Positions 22,745 to 34,930 are shown, counted from the first letter of the stretch. The stretch: DNA of 64,000 nucleotides from Quillaja saponaria (GCA_029379385.1 CM055618.1:10302134-10366133), one strand, 5' to 3'. A program made the numbers and translations. Notes: a model not told the origin generated them from the letters alone.

Positions 22745-22757
22745 TTCTCCCCCACTT
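22745..22757 (-). other. Polypurine tract
   Basis: On the minus strand AAGTGGGGGAGAA runs directly into the 3' LTR (TGTCACAACC). This is the plus-strand primer for reverse transcription. The pol stop codon overlaps its start. Confidence 0.85.
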
Positions 22758-24687
22758 AATTGGTCGACGTCCTCGTTGACTCAGCTGCTTGAAAGTCTTC
22801 AATCTTCTGCTGGAACTCTGACAAATCTTCGGCTTTCTCCCAACTGGTTTCTTCATCTCCAAGACCTTTCCACTTGACTAAGAACTCAAGTCGTGGGTGT
22901 CTTCTGATAATCACTCTCCTCTCCGCTAGAATCTCTTCTGCTACTTTGCTTGGTGGCTTCTTGAGGTTGACTGCTGGCCTGGTTGACTGGTTACGTGCTG
23001 GATCTTCTGGATCAGGATGATACGGCTTCAGGTTGGAAACATGAATCACTGGGTGTATCTTCATCCAGGGTGGAAGGTCGATCTTGTAGGCAACTTTCCC
23101 AACTTTGGAAACAATTGGAAGTGGACCTTCGTACTTACGAATAAGCTTGTGATCCTGCCCCCTCAGTCCCTTTAGTTGTTCCTTCGTGAGCTTGACCAAT
23201 ACAAGATCCCCAACTTGGAACTCCAGCTGTCGACGTCCCTTGTCTGCCCATTTCTTCATTCTCTTAGAGGCTTTTTCTAAGTATGCTCGGGCAATGTCAA
23301 TGTTCTGCTTCCAGTCTTTAGTGAAGTGATGTGCTTTAGGACTCTTTCCTGTATAAGGCCCATCAAGTGTGTGTGGTAGGAGCGGCTGCTGCCCTGTAAC
23401 AATCTCAAAAGGACTCCTGTTTGTCGCAGAACTCTTCTGAGCATTAAAACAAAACTGAGCAGTGTCTAGTAGCTTTGGCCAATTCCTCTGGTTGACACTG
23501 GCAAAATGGCGCAAATATTCCTCAAGCATGCCATTGAATCTCTCAGTCTTGCCATCAGTTTGTGGATGATAGCTAGATGAGATGTTAAGTTGTGAACCGA
23601 ATAGGTTGAATAATTCGGACCAGAAAGTCCCTGTGAACCTGCTATCTCGATCACTGACAATGTTCTTGGGCACACCCCAATATTTGACAACATATTTAAA
23701 GAACAATTGTGCTGTGTCTTCTGCCGAGCAATATTTTGGTGCCGGGATGAATGTGGTGTACTTCGAAAACCGATCCACTACCACCAAGATAGTAGACAAA
23801 TCTCCCACTCTTGAAAGACTGGTGATGAAGTCCAGAGACACACTTTCCCACGGACGAGTCGGCACCGGCAACGGCTCTAGTAGCCCTGCAACCTTCTTCC
23901 GCTCAACTTTGTCTTGCTGGCAGATAAGACACGTTTTGGAGTAGTTAACTGCATCCTCTCTCATCTGAGGCCAGTAATACCCCTGTTTCAGAAGGGCATA
24001 AGTTCTCTGCCAACCTGGGTGACCGGCCCACAAAGTGTCATGACACTCCTTCATGAGCGTCCTTCGCAGGTCCCCTGCTTTGGGAACGAACAATCGGCTT
24101 CCCTTCGCCATCAGTAGTCCATCCTCCACCCAGAACTGACGAGTCTTCCCTTCTTTGGCTAGGTTTATGATGGCTTGAGCGACTGGATCCTTATCCAAGT
24201 TCTCTCGAATGCGCTCTCGCATTGAAGTAGCAACACGACTAGCCGATATGTGTGCTACGTAGGTCATTGCCGCAAGCTCAGCCTTGCGACTAAGGGCATC
24301 AGCTGCCTGATTACTTTTCCCCGCCTTGTGCTCAAACTCAAAATCAAACTCTGCTAGAAACTCATGCCAACGGCCCTGCTTAGGTGTCAACTTCGGCTGT
24401 GTAAAGAAATGACTAACTCCCGTGTTGTCAGTCTTCACAATGAACTTTGACCCCAACAAGTAATGTCTCCACACTCGCAAGCAATGAATAACAGCAAGCA
24501 TCTCTTTCTCTTGAGCTGTATACCTCCTCTCGGCTTGTGATAACTTATGACTCTCATAAGCAACAGGATGACTCTCTTGAAGCAAGACTCCCCCAAGGGC
24601 ATAATCAGATGCATCAGTCTGAACTTCAAAAGGCTTCGAGATATCTGGCAAGGCTAAAACAGGATCATTAATCATAGCCAACTTCAT
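22756..24687 (-). pseudogene. Chromovirus RNase H, integrase and chromodomain (643 aa)
   Basis: This is the C-terminal part of pol, in the same frame as the upstream part and cut from it by one TAG at 24718-24720. Counting from its first Met: RNase H starts with QTDASDYALGG (Asp near 25) and has TDNTG near 86. The integrase zinc region has H216, H223, C253 and C256. The DDE triad is D286 (LDFITS), D346 (VSDRDSRF) and E382 (TERFNG), with the standard 35-residue gap between the second Asp and the Glu. The GPY/F-like region follows near 520, and a chromodomain at about 582-632 (FLVKWKGLG, ETSWE) that in this group steers insertion to chromatin marks. All catalytic residues are intact. Confidence 0.95.
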
Positions 24688-24717
24688 GTCTTCAAACGCA
24701 GTTTGACATGGCTCACC

Positions 24718-27309
24718 CTAATGCCAAACTGTGCCCTTCTTCAATAACTCTGTAAGGGGCGCAGCTTTCCTCGAATAGCCTTCAACAAATCGCCTATAGT
24801 AATTTGCTAAACCAAGGAAAGAGCGCAGTTCAGTCACGCTAGTGGGAGTCTTCCACTCTTGGATGGCCTTCACCTTGTCCAAATCCATTCGGACACGACC
24901 TTCCTCAATAATGTGGCCAAGAAACTTGATCCACTTCTGCGCGAAAGAACACTTCTCCCTTTTCACAAACAACTGGTTCTCTCTCAGCCTGTTGAAAACC
25001 AGCTGCAAGTGCTGTTTGTGATCTTCCAGAGTGGAGCTATAGATCACAATATCATCCAAGTAAACCACGATGAACTTGTCTAAGTAGCCGCGGAAAACCT
25101 GATTCATGAGAGTGCAAAATGTGGCTGGTGCATTCGTCAACCCAAATGGCATCACCAAGAACTCAAATGCACCATATCGAGTGACACAAGTCGTCTTCGG
25201 CTTGTCCCCCTCCGCAATTCGAACTTGGTAATACCCGGACCTCAAGTCCAGCTTTGTGAAGTACTTGGCACCACTCAGTTGGTCAAAAAGATCAGCAATA
25301 AGCGGTATAGGATAACTGTTCCGCACTGTGATCTTGTTGAGTGCCCGATAATCAACACACATTCGCAGGCTCCCATCCTGCTTCTTCTGAAACAACACCG
25401 GTGCTCCAAACGGTGCCTTTGAAGGTCTTATGAACCCTGACTCTAGTAGTTCATTCAGCTGTTTTCTGAGCTCAGCCAACTCAGGTGGTGCCATCCTGTA
25501 TGGAGCCTTTGCAGGTGGCTTGATGCCTGGCACTAACTCAATCTCATGATCAATACCCCTGCGCGGCGGCAAGGTTTGTGGAAGTTTGTCGGGCATGACT
25601 CCTTCATATTCCTTCAAAACTCCCTGTATGGTTGGCGGCACTGGCTCTCCATCCCCTTGATCCTCAGTAACCAAGGGTACCACCACAAAAGTAGGTTCAT
25701 GTCGCTTCACGCCCTTCTTGAACTGAAGAGCCGACAGATGCTTGGTCTCACCAAGTTGTTTGATCACTGCTGGCACCATGGCTGGCTGCTCTCCCATTAT
25801 CATAAGAGAACTAGCAGCAGGGATTGGAATTGCTTTGTGAGTAAGCATGAACTCCATCCCGAGGACAACATCAAAATCATCAATCTTGGCCACCACAAAA
25901 TCGACACGGCCTTCCCATGTCCTAAGCTTTACAGACACTTGCTTGGCTTGCCCCGCAGTAGGCAAGGATTTAGAATTCACAGCTTTCATCCGGCCTGAGT
26001 CTTTCTCCAACTTTAGGCCCAGCTTCTTGGCCTCCGCTTCAGAAACAAAGTTATGGGTAGCCCCAGTGTCCTGCATGACACTCGTAGCCGGCTTCCCACC
26101 AAGATGGCCCTTCACAAACATGAGACCCTTATCCCCGCTCTTCTTGGAACTCTCAGCATGCTTCTTGAGTGCCCCAATAAACCGCAATGCCCCCATCCTG
26201 GGCTGATCTTCATCAGACTCTTCCTCATCCTCATCCTCATCAGCATGAATCTGAGGTGCTTTACGAACCGAAGCTTGCAAAGCATTGAGTGCAGTTTTCT
26301 GTGGACATTCCGCAACTCTATGCGGTCCATTACACAAGAAACAAGAGATTGTCCTTGGTTTGGAGGTTGAGACAGACCCTCGTGATGATTGTGGACTATT
26401 GGAGGGGTAGGAAGGTTTCCTCTGATCCCCTCCCCCACTTTTGTTCTTTCCTGGCTTGCCAAATTGTCCGCCATTGCCTCCACTAGGAGATTGTTGTGGT
26501 TTCTTACTAGCAGAGCTTTCAGGAGCGTAGTCTATCAAGCGCTCGGCTGCCGCCTGAGCTGTGGCCAAATCCTGGACCCGCTGTCGTTGAAGTTCGGCCC
26601 TCGCCCATGGCTTTAAGCCTTCAAGGAAATAGAACATCTTATCCTTCTCTGACATGTCACGAATGTCTAACATCAGCCCCGCAAATCTCTTCACATACTC
26701 CCGGATAGTCCCTGTCTGTTTCAACTCCCTTAAGTTGCGCCGAGCGATGTACTCGACGTTCTCCGGAAAGAATTGGGCCTTCAGCTCTCGCCTCAAATCT
26801 TCCCAGGTGTCAATTACGCATCTACCATCTTGTATGTCAACATACTTTGTCCTCCACCAGAGTTTTGCATCTCCAGCAAGGTACATCGTAGCTGTTGTCA
26901 CCTTCGCTTCTTCCGAATCCATTCTCACTGCTCGAAAGTACTGTTCCATGTCAAATAGAAAGTTTTCCAACTCCTTTGCGTCTCGTGCTCCTCCAAAAGC
27001 CCGAGGTTCAGGAACTTTCATTCGACGTTGCCCCACACCCTCAGCATACGGGTTGTGGTTATCATTACCCACCGCTCTCATGGTGATGTTGACCTTGGTG
27101 TTCAGCTCACCAAGTTCATCTTTCATGATGGCCATGTCCTCCAAAATTTCACCACGCATGGTGTGGACCGCACCCTCCAGTTGTGCTTGGGATTGGTCGA
27201 TACTACTAACTCGCTCCTCGAGCTCAGCAGCATTGTCACCTGTGCCTTGGACATTCTTATTCCTCTCGAGTGCCCGCACACGGCTGACAAGTCCTTCAAG
27301 GGTAGTCAC
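24718..27309 (-). pseudogene. Chromovirus Gag, protease and reverse transcriptase (863 codons)
   Basis: Counting from codon 27309: a coiled-coil-like stretch to about 75, the Gag domain about 90-250, a knuckle [13 protein letters not shown] at 323-335 (CX2CX3HX4C), an acidic linker ([12 protein letters not shown]), the protease DTGATHNF at 414, and reverse transcriptase at about 590-800 with VDYRALNK and the YLDD box at 750-753. The frame ends in TAG at 24718-24720 between reverse transcriptase and RNase H. The first codon here is GTG, not a true start: homology implies that translation began upstream at 27446 and that a frame change lies near 27310-27340. Confidence 0.93.
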
Positions 27310-27446
27310 CCTTTCATCAATCCGGGTATGTCAAACTCTTTCAATGACGCCCGTATATCTATCATGGAGTCAGACACTCCAGCAAGCTCGCCCAGCTGCG
27401 AGTCAATCCAATCGAACTTTTGTTGATTCGTCATTCCCTTCATCAT
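27306..27446 (-). pseudogene. True Gag start, separated by a frameshift
   Basis: An ATG at 27446 has an in-frame stop just upstream and opens a 46-codon frame (MMKGMTNQQKFDWIDSQLGE, continuing to a TGA at 27308-27306). It lies 55 bp downstream of the LTR, where a Gag start is expected. The frame used by the 863-codon part overlaps it by one register, and that register has its own stop (TGA) just upstream, so a single indel near 27310-27340 broke the polyprotein. Confidence 0.7.
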
Positions 27447-27487
27447 GACAACAACCAACTGCTACTTCCTCAGCGGTTCGGAACATA

Positions 27488-27499
27488 GCTCTGATACCA
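27488..27499 (-). other. Primer-binding site, initiator Met tRNA
   Basis: The minus strand reads TGGTATCAGAGC two bases inside the 5' LTR, which is complementary to the 3' end of plant initiator methionine tRNA and is the common primer of copia elements and chromoviruses. Confidence 0.93.
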
Positions 27500-27501
27500 A
27501 C

Positions 27502-28050
27502 TGTCACGGGCCGACTTTGCTAGCACGCAAAGACGCCTATGTAGCACTTGCTAACCCCTCGTGGGTAGCAAGTCAGCTTCTCCAATGCCCCTCGGGTGTC
27601 AACCCGCAAGGCTAGTGCGCAACAATGTAAGCAAGAAAGCAAATAGAACACAGTTTGCAAGAAAGGGCTTCAACTTCTCATTAATTGAAAAACGATCAAA
27701 TTACAATGCTATCAAAATGCTCTTGACATGCTCTCGACATGGCTACGACATAGGCAAATGGCTTGGTGTAGGGGGAGTTACAAGCAACACCAAGACCTTT
27801 GACACTCATCCGACAAGCTCGTGTACAACTTTGATTTTCTCACATATACACCCCCCCCTAAAGAGCTTTCTGCGCCATAACCCCTCTGGCAGGAGGGAAC
27901 ATCATATTTCCCAGTTGCCCGACTACCCCTGGCTACCTATTTACAAAAATGCCACAATGTGTCATGACATATGCCTAGCTACTCACAATGTGCCCATCAC
28001 AAGGCAAGCGGCCATGTGCGACATGCACTGGACAAGCTTGGGTTGTGACA
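27502..28050 (-). repeat. 5' LTR of the chromovirus
   Basis: Starts TGTCAC and ends GTGACA. It differs from the partner LTR at six sites (five transitions, one transversion) and by no indels. Confidence 0.95.
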
Positions 28051-28340
28051 CCTTGGTAGTAGGAGAGCTGGGACAGACAAAATAACTCTACTTATTATAC
28101 TTCACTTTTTACACCTGCATCTCAACACACAGAGTGAACTTACAGGAACTCATTTCTACTACATGAAAGGCTATTCCATAGAACATAATCCTGTGGATAT
28201 TTTAGATTACCTAAAGAGCTCGACATACTTTTGCTGGCTTAGCATTAAAGAAGTAAAAACAACGAAAAACTACATAATAATCCATATAGACAAGAACCAG
28301 AACAACTAAGAAACATATTTGAAGTGAGTAATATAAGTTT
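28051..28340. repeat. Right half of the segmental duplicate (partner at 50706-50994)
   Basis: Starts with the duplicated CCTTG and continues GGTAGTAGGAGAGCTGGGAC, matching 50706-50994. Similarity ends at ATATAAGTTT, after which the two loci differ. Confidence 0.85.
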
Positions 28341-29358
28341 TCTTTAGTACTAACTACCCTCAGCAGCTAGTATATATATATATATATATATATTACAGGA
28401 CCAGATATTAATTGCTAAAAAAAATTTAAACAACCCAAGAAGGTGGCAAGCAAAATCTCGAGGTAGGCAACAAACAATTGATCAGTTGCTTAATTTACAG
28501 ATTGATTAAGGAAACAACAAGAGAATTCAAAGGAAAACACAAGAAGAGTGAGAAAGTAATTGAGAGAGATCCTAATTCTCTAAATTTTTGAATTTCTTAT
28601 CAGTACGGTTCAATATATAAAATGTAAACCACACAGAAAAACTTCTAAATCCTATATACCCAAATGCAAAAACCCCTTAATTTTGAACCAATATAGAAAT
28701 CTTAAATCAAACAGATGTAAATTATATAATCCAAAAGCTTACAGAAGCAATATCACGTTGCTGGCATGTATACTGACGCCGGAGAAGATGGTGGAGCCAC
28801 CGCTAGCTTGGATCAGTAAGTAGATCAGGTTGAGAACAAATCTGGCAGAGCAGATTGGAGATACCATATCTGAGTCAAAAGAGGGTGGAGACTCAGGCTA
28901 AGTCTTGCTGGCTCAATAGCACTAGGCTGGTTGCTACATAAAAAATAAAAATTAAAAACTTTCCACTGTCTTAAACTAGTTTCCTGAAGTATCCTGATCT
29001 TTTGTGAATGGCCTTTATCACTGAAAATATAACCTTTTGATCCTTTTTTTACCAAACACACTTAAAACCGTGTAAAACTTTATCCCTTAAGCTTTTGTCT
29101 CCCCTAACCTTCTACCAAACCCACCCTTAATGTAGAAGAACACAGTCCCCAGGCACGAACAAGTAGTAGCAAAGAAACATCAATATATTCAATTTAACAT
29201 ATCAAATCACTAGCTATGAAAACACCCAAACCAATCTTATATCAATAAGATAAACAAGAAACTTTTAGAACCCCCATAAATTAGTATTAAGAAAATGTCT
29301 TACAAACCACATAAATATAAATCTGAGAGAATAATAAAAAACAATAAAGAATAGTTTA
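28341..29358. other. Intergenic stretch downstream of the nucleoredoxin-like gene
   Basis: Contains a (TA)n run at 28371-28392. A minus-strand open frame at 28825-29061 has no recognisable similarity. The 3' UTR of the gene at 29359-32054 should lie within roughly the last 300 bases. Confidence 0.4.
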
Positions 29359-31443
29359 CTAGTTATAAAATGGATCAGTCAAGAAATCGTAATTTTCATA
29401 TTTACTTTCCGTGCTCTCAAGGATCACCTCTTTCAGATCCCTAATGAATGGATACTCTTTAATGACAAGTTCTTCAGAATATAAGCATGATTCCCTTGCC
29501 AGAAGAACACCGTCTTCGTCAAAAGCTACGACTGCTGGAGTTATTGATGGACGAATTTTAGTATCACGTTCAAATGATTTACTCATCCACTTATGTGCAA
29601 AGTCTTGGGAGTAAGGACACACCAACCAAGGCATCTCTTTAACACACTCACCAAAGGAAAGGTTTCTCACAATCCAATGGCACAAATACTACCTCAAACT
29701 TGTCATCTTCTACTTGAGCACCATACTTGGACTTCAACATAGATACAAATTTACTAGATTTGCATTCAGAATATGTTGCAAACAAAAGCATGACCCTCAT
29801 TCCCCAGAGTTTCGAGGCAGCAACCTATAAATAAGAAAAGGCAGTGAGATGTATATTACATGAAGGAAAGAAAAAATTCATACAAGTTAACACCAAGGAG
29901 AAATGCTATAAATACACACTTTAGTAAGCAGAGTTCCTGCTTCTAGGCTTGTCTGTTAGTATTGAAACAATTTATATCCAAGATTCAAGACGGCCAATAA
30001 TAACTGTAAGTCTTATCTTATATCTTCAGTATACTACGTATTCTGTTTTCATAAGAAAAACATAAAATAAAAGAACAGCAAACAGATATTGTTCCAACTT
30101 CCATAAAGAGCCATCCGCATCCACATGCATGCAACTACTCAAAATCAGAACTAATTACCTCATGTCCACCTCTGTGGACCAAAGGAAACTCTGGATCAAA
30201 CATATTCACAAACCTCACTTCTTCTTTAAGTCGTTTAGACAATATCTTTGCCACATGATCCCGAGTAAAAGGGTATGCTTCAATCCCAAAATGTTCCATA
30301 ATCTCTGCTCCATATTGTTCAACAAAACTTCCATTAGGCCCAATTATAACAAGGCAATCTCCCTTCCAAAAGTCCTGTAAAGGGATGTTAAAAATGCGGC
30401 ATAACCTCCTACTAACTGGATCTTTGTAAGGCACCATCAACCAAGGGATATCTTTAGAATACTGGATCACATCCTTGTATTTGGGATTGCCACTAAGTTG
30501 AGTACAAAAATGAAACGTAATATGCACAATCTCAAAATCATATCCACGTGCTTTGGACTCTCTATAAAGGTTCTTAATTTTCTCAATGCGTGGAAGTTCT
30601 GAACCATTATGAGAGAGATATAGGCCCACCACTTTGTTTTTAAGATATGAGATGGGTACCTGCCAATAAGAGTTGCATCAAGTTGTATTCACAAAAGGCA
30701 TGTTGGAAATGGGACAATTGCTGTGAAATCGAAATTGTCTAATATAGCTAGAGAATATGATAGATAACTAAAGATTCGCCATGCAATTAATCAACTACTT
30801 GTATAAAGTCACCTTCTTCTTCCCATTACTTGAAGTTACAAAATCACGATAAGGGGAAGCCAAAAGTAGATCTAAGGATAGTTGATTCCTAACTGCATCA
30901 TCTTCATCATCCATGTGAGCATGCCTTTCATGGGAAAGAGGAAAAATTTCTGCTCCCCACAAACTGAAAAAATAACCACCACCAAAACACTTGAAAACCT
31001 TACCCCCTGGATCAAGGATGACACAATATGGTCTTGAACCTTTACACGGCACAAAAGCATCTTTCAGACGGTTCCTTGCTTGTTGATCAGAATATGGGAC
31101 AGCAGGCCATGGCATCCCAGAGAACAAGTATTGGAAACGCTCCTCTGCGCTTTTTCCATAAAAAACACCTCTGCGCGAATCATCCTGGAGATCATTGTTT
31201 TCTAGTGCAACAAACACAACCTCAAAAACCCTCTCTGGTAATAGCTCATTGTATACTTCTATCATGTCCATCATTGTCAATTTGTCCTCACGACCACGAG
31301 GGCAATTGAGAGACAAAAAATAGAGAGTAAGTGACTTGCCACTCAGGTCATTAGCTTTAACCTATAAATAGAGGAGACATAAATTGGCAAAAGGCACTTA
31401 GATCAGCTATGTGCTAACCACTATCCATGAAGAATACATATTG

Positions 31444-31475
<32 letters not shown>

Positions 31476-32054
31476 GTTTCAATATAATCTTATGAAGAAC
31501 TTGAAGGCTAGAAAATTAGCATCTTTGAAGCCACATAACATACATGAAGAATTAATTGATTGTCAGACAATCTCTCCTCCATAGAAAAAATTACAAAAGA
31601 AAAATTCCCACTTGTGTCACTTAATGACTTAAACAATGTCACAAAATTAAAGCTAAATCCATGATCCATGTACAAGTTCACAAAATTTGAAGTTTTAAGA
31701 AAGTAGACATCTTCCATTTAATTACCATACACATGTTCGAGTCTAGCTATTCTATCTTCTTGTACTATATCCAGGAAGGAAAAAAAAAAAGGGAGAGTAT
31801 TATATATATACCAGATCGCCATTGTTTTTGACAAGGAAATCCCTATGTTGGGTGAAAAGAAAATCTAGGATATTAACAGTATCACCATCGTCAAAATACT
31901 TAAGCTGGCTCTTCCTTCTGCTTCCTGAATCGCCACGGGGAGTTCGAAGGTCACATAGGAGAAGCTGATTAATAACAGTTGATTTCGTCCACTTTTTGGT
32001 TTTTCGCCTTTTCGAACATCTTCCTAACCAAATTTCTTTTTTTTGCTGCTGCAT
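29359..32054 (-). CDS. Nucleoredoxin-like protein, three thioredoxin-fold repeats, no CxxC; last exon frameshifted
   Basis: Four exons, all joined in phase 0: 32054-31812, 31361-30813, 30659-30159 and 29824-29359, each with GT/AG borders (for example CTG|GTATAT and TTATAG|GTTAAAG). The product would be about 585 residues, the usual size of plant nucleoredoxins. Each repeat shows family hallmarks: DFLVKNNGDL and FEVVFVALEN then MPWPAVPYSD (repeat 1); DFVTSSNGKKKVPISYLKN then IPWLMVPYKD and CLVIIGPNGS (repeat 2); FEVVFVPLDCE then MPWLVCPYSQ and YPFIRD (repeat 3). The WCPPC active site is lost in all three: LSLNCPRGRED, LSHNGSELPRI and ATYSECKSSKF stand in its place, so disulfide reductase activity is unlikely. 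There is no C-terminal zinc ribbon. In exon 4 one extra base at about 29661-29662 shifts the frame; removing one base restores 155 codons. This is either a fresh mutation or a sequence error. Confidence 0.82.
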
Positions 32055-32102
32055 CTTCTTTCCAAGACCTTGAAGCAGCAGCCCAGGTCAGTAGCTGGAG
32101 AA

Positions 32103-32150
32103 GGAGAGAGAGAGAGAGAGGGAGAGAGAGAGAGAGAGAGGGAGAGAGTT
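32103..32150 (-). promoter_or_regulatory. CT-rich leader of the nucleoredoxin-like gene
   Basis: A (GA)n run on the plus strand, hence (CT)n on the coding strand, lies 50-95 bases before the ATG at 32054. Such pyrimidine patches are common in plant 5' UTRs and core promoters. An in-frame TGA upstream supports 32054 as the first usable start. Confidence 0.5.
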
Positions 32151-32159
32151 ACCTACTGA

Positions 32160-33058
32160 ATGAATGAGAAAAGTAAATTGGATTTTGTCTTTTATTTGCT
32201 AGGACTAATTAACGGACTTAGGTTTGGGCCGGGGATGATTTTATCCATAAGAGTTCTGAAAATCCGATTAGTCGAACTGGTCATCGTAGAGTAATAAATT
32301 AAACTAGTTAAAATAAAAAAAGAATTATGTCTAATAAAAGTCGACACAATTGAAAGAATCCATAAAATTGATATGGAATTGATTGAACAGAATTGATATT
32401 TTTATTAAAAAATTATTATTATATCAAGTATTAGTGAAATATTTTGTTTTAAAGAAAAATTATTGTTTATTTAAATATTTTTATTTTATATTTTTTTCAT
32501 TGAAATATTTTTATTTTATATTAAAAATTGATAAAAAAAATTATATTTTGTCTTTATTGATGCATAGATTAAATTTAAATATTATGATATGCAATAAATA
32601 AATTCGTTATCGTAATAATTATGATATACAAATTTTTTAAGTTGATCACTAGTTGAATTTTTCATACAATAATTATGATACTGCTACCAATTATAATTAT
32701 CTACCATTATCTACCATTAGATATTTAGTAGTAATAACACTAAAAATAATAGTATTTACAAATATATGACAATAGGTTTGTTTTTCTATTAAAGCATCTA
32801 GCTGTCAAAAATTGTTAGCTTTAATTTCCTTTGTTTGTTTCTTTAGACTTAGATTACAAGTAAGGGTATGCATCAAGTTGGTTTGATTCATCTTTATTTT
32901 GAGCTCTCGGTTAATCAATTAGAGCATGTCAGTTTTCTAAAAAATTTAACCGATGAGACAGCGTTTTTGTCCATCTTCACAATTTTTCAACTACATGTAA
33001 ATATGTTAGTTGTGGGTTATTAATTTGTGAATCATTTTCATTTTTTGTTATTTTGTAA
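32160..33058. other. Gene-free stretch upstream of the nucleoredoxin-like gene
   Basis: AT-rich, no gene seen. It should hold the gene's promoter. Around 32860-32950 (AAGGGTATGCATCAAGTTGG) there is a faint resemblance to hAT transposon ends, not enough for a call. Confidence 0.35.
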
Positions 33059-33539
33059 TGTTAAAAATTTCATATATGGACTGTCATTAATTGTATAGTT
33101 TTGTTTTAATAATAAAACATGCTTAAGATTTGATTCACTTGAGACATGCTTATAAAAATTCATATGGTTTATATGATCATTTAAGATAGGACTTAAACAC
33201 ACTTCTTATCTGATTAGATGTATATTGACAGTAAGTATAAGCTGAGTAACTTTAGGAGTCTTTAATGAGAAGATTATTAGGATTTTATTTGATAATAAAT
33301 AAGCTTATTTGATAATAAATAAGCTAAGTCTCCTCTCCTGTCTCAATATTTGTATCTTGCCACATTGAGAGCTGCAAATAAATACATAGTACTAAAAGGA
33401 AGATTTGGCTGTGTGAGCAGTTATTGAAACGTGCTTATTTGAAATTCTATATATACGCTGATATGGCTTAATCAGGTATGAAAACTTTATTATTATAGTA
33501 TTCTAAATTCATATATGAGATCATGTATAACTTATAACA
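33059..33539 (+). repeat. 5' LTR of the old copia element
   Basis: Matches 39710-40163; shared landmarks include GATTAGATGT, GACAGTAAGT, CTTTAGGAGTCTTTAATG and TTCTAAATTCATATATGAGA. It contains a 20 bp tandem repeat (AAGCTTATTTGATAATAAAT) not present in the partner. It ends ATAACA just before the primer-binding site. Confidence 0.8.
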
Positions 33540-33541
33540 TG

Positions 33542-33554
33542 TGGTATCAGAAGC
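33542..33554 (+). other. Primer-binding site, initiator Met tRNA
   Basis: TGGTATCAGAAGC, two bases after the LTR. It differs from the canonical TGGTATCAGAGC by one extra A. Confidence 0.8.
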
Positions 33555-34930
33555 TAATCTACATGAATTTAGAATCCTAATATTTACTTATTTAACATAA
33601 AATTATGGAGTTTATATAAGTTAGTTTCTTTAAACTCAAAATCGAAATTAAGTTTATGATTTGAAAACTAAGATTTCATGTTGTTTTTTATCGATTTAAA
33701 TTATGGGTTTAGATTCTGGTATGTTTTCATATATAATCAAAAATCATTCAATGAGTTTAATTCGCATTATTTTGGGAAATTGGAATGAAACCCTTATAAA
33801 ATAGAGTTAAAGTTCATGTCATTATAATTTCAATTGATTAACATATTATCTTGATAAAACATGAAATTGTTATAGGGTTATTGTTAGAAAAGTAATTTAA
33901 AACAAAACCTACACAAAAAAATTGGAGAAAAATCATCAAGAAAGGGTCGAAAAAGAAGAATTTCAGTAACCAGGTCATAACAAACTCGTTTTCTCTAGAC
34001 CGGGTTAAATAGACCTTGCGAGAGGAGGAAGAAACACAGCCAGCTCGTGTCTGGCGATGCCCACACACAGCAAGAGGAGCATGTACCACATGCTCCGCCT
34101 TCTACCCTTCGTCTGGCCCCCATATTTTTGCAGAATTTATGTTTTGAATTTTAGAATTTTTGGGTATGGTTAAATTTAAGATAGTGTGTGCATGAATTAT
34201 TATTTTGGTAAATGATATTTTGTTATATTTCCAACTAATATGGTTGCACATATATAATTGTTGAGAACTATTTTAATTTTCATATTTTATATGTTCACAA
34301 ACTATTAATAGTGAGTACTCTCCCTGGTGATAGATAAATAATTTCGTACTTTCATGTTTTCATAACATGTGTTAGTTAAAATGTTTCTATTTCGATTCAA
34401 TTTTTTAAAGTTGCAACATGTGTTTAATTATCTTATGAGATACTTTTAAAATGTATTTCAGTTTGAAAGAAAAAATTATGAGTAATTATATTTTCCCAGC
34501 TTGAGAAAAGCTTATGGGTTTATGTAGATGGTTGCTACAAAAATGGTATATCTACATAGATTTGTGAGATTTTTGGAAGTTATAATATGGGATATTCCTT
34601 AAATTATTGTATATAATTTCCTGCCTAAAGAGGGTTATTATATACTTTAATTTTGAAAAATTTATAAAACAAATGGTTTGGGATATACCAGCTTAGAAGG
34701 TTTATTTAATTAAAGGGGATAGATTTTTCAAAATCTAGGATGCTCTAATTTTGGTTTCATAAATTAATCATGAGATCTTAATAGCATGTTATATTCTCTG
34801 CCTAAAGGAGAATTTGTAATGATGTACTTTGGATTTATAGATAATAAATTTTTATTATTGATTATTAATTACTTAATTTATTGACATATTGCATTATTTG
34901 TTATTGGATCAATCTCCCTAGTTGTTAACA
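33555..34930 (+). other. Leader of the old copia element
   Basis: About 1.4 kb without a supported frame. It holds a direct repeat of short motifs (CTGCCTAAAG at 34621 and 34800). Minus-strand open frames here are chance. Confidence 0.5.

Larger units (their letters stand above)
22196..28050 (-). mobile_element. Complete Ty3/gypsy chromovirus, 5,855 bp
   Basis: Full structure: two 549 bp LTRs (22196-22744 and 27502-28050), a primer-binding site, a polypurine tract, gag-pro-RT-RNaseH-integrase-chromodomain in one frame, and a 5 bp target duplication CCTTG (22191-22195 and 28051-28055). The LTRs differ at six of 549 positions, all substitutions. The polyprotein carries one TAG and one frameshift near its start, so this copy cannot make a full product. 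Gag and Pol in a single frame, small size and a C-terminal chromodomain suggest a Reina/Galadriel-like chromovirus; the lineage is inference. Confidence 0.96.

Noticed and set aside
22255..22779. 174-codon plus-strand frame, also at 27561-28085
   Set aside because: It lies in the LTR and is repeated only because both LTRs carry it; no protein family resemblance.
26654..27448. 264-codon plus-strand frame
   Set aside because: Antisense shadow of the gag region of the chromovirus.
30129..30380. Plus-strand frames across the nucleoredoxin-like exons
   Set aside because: Antisense shadows of exons with clear family similarity on the minus strand.
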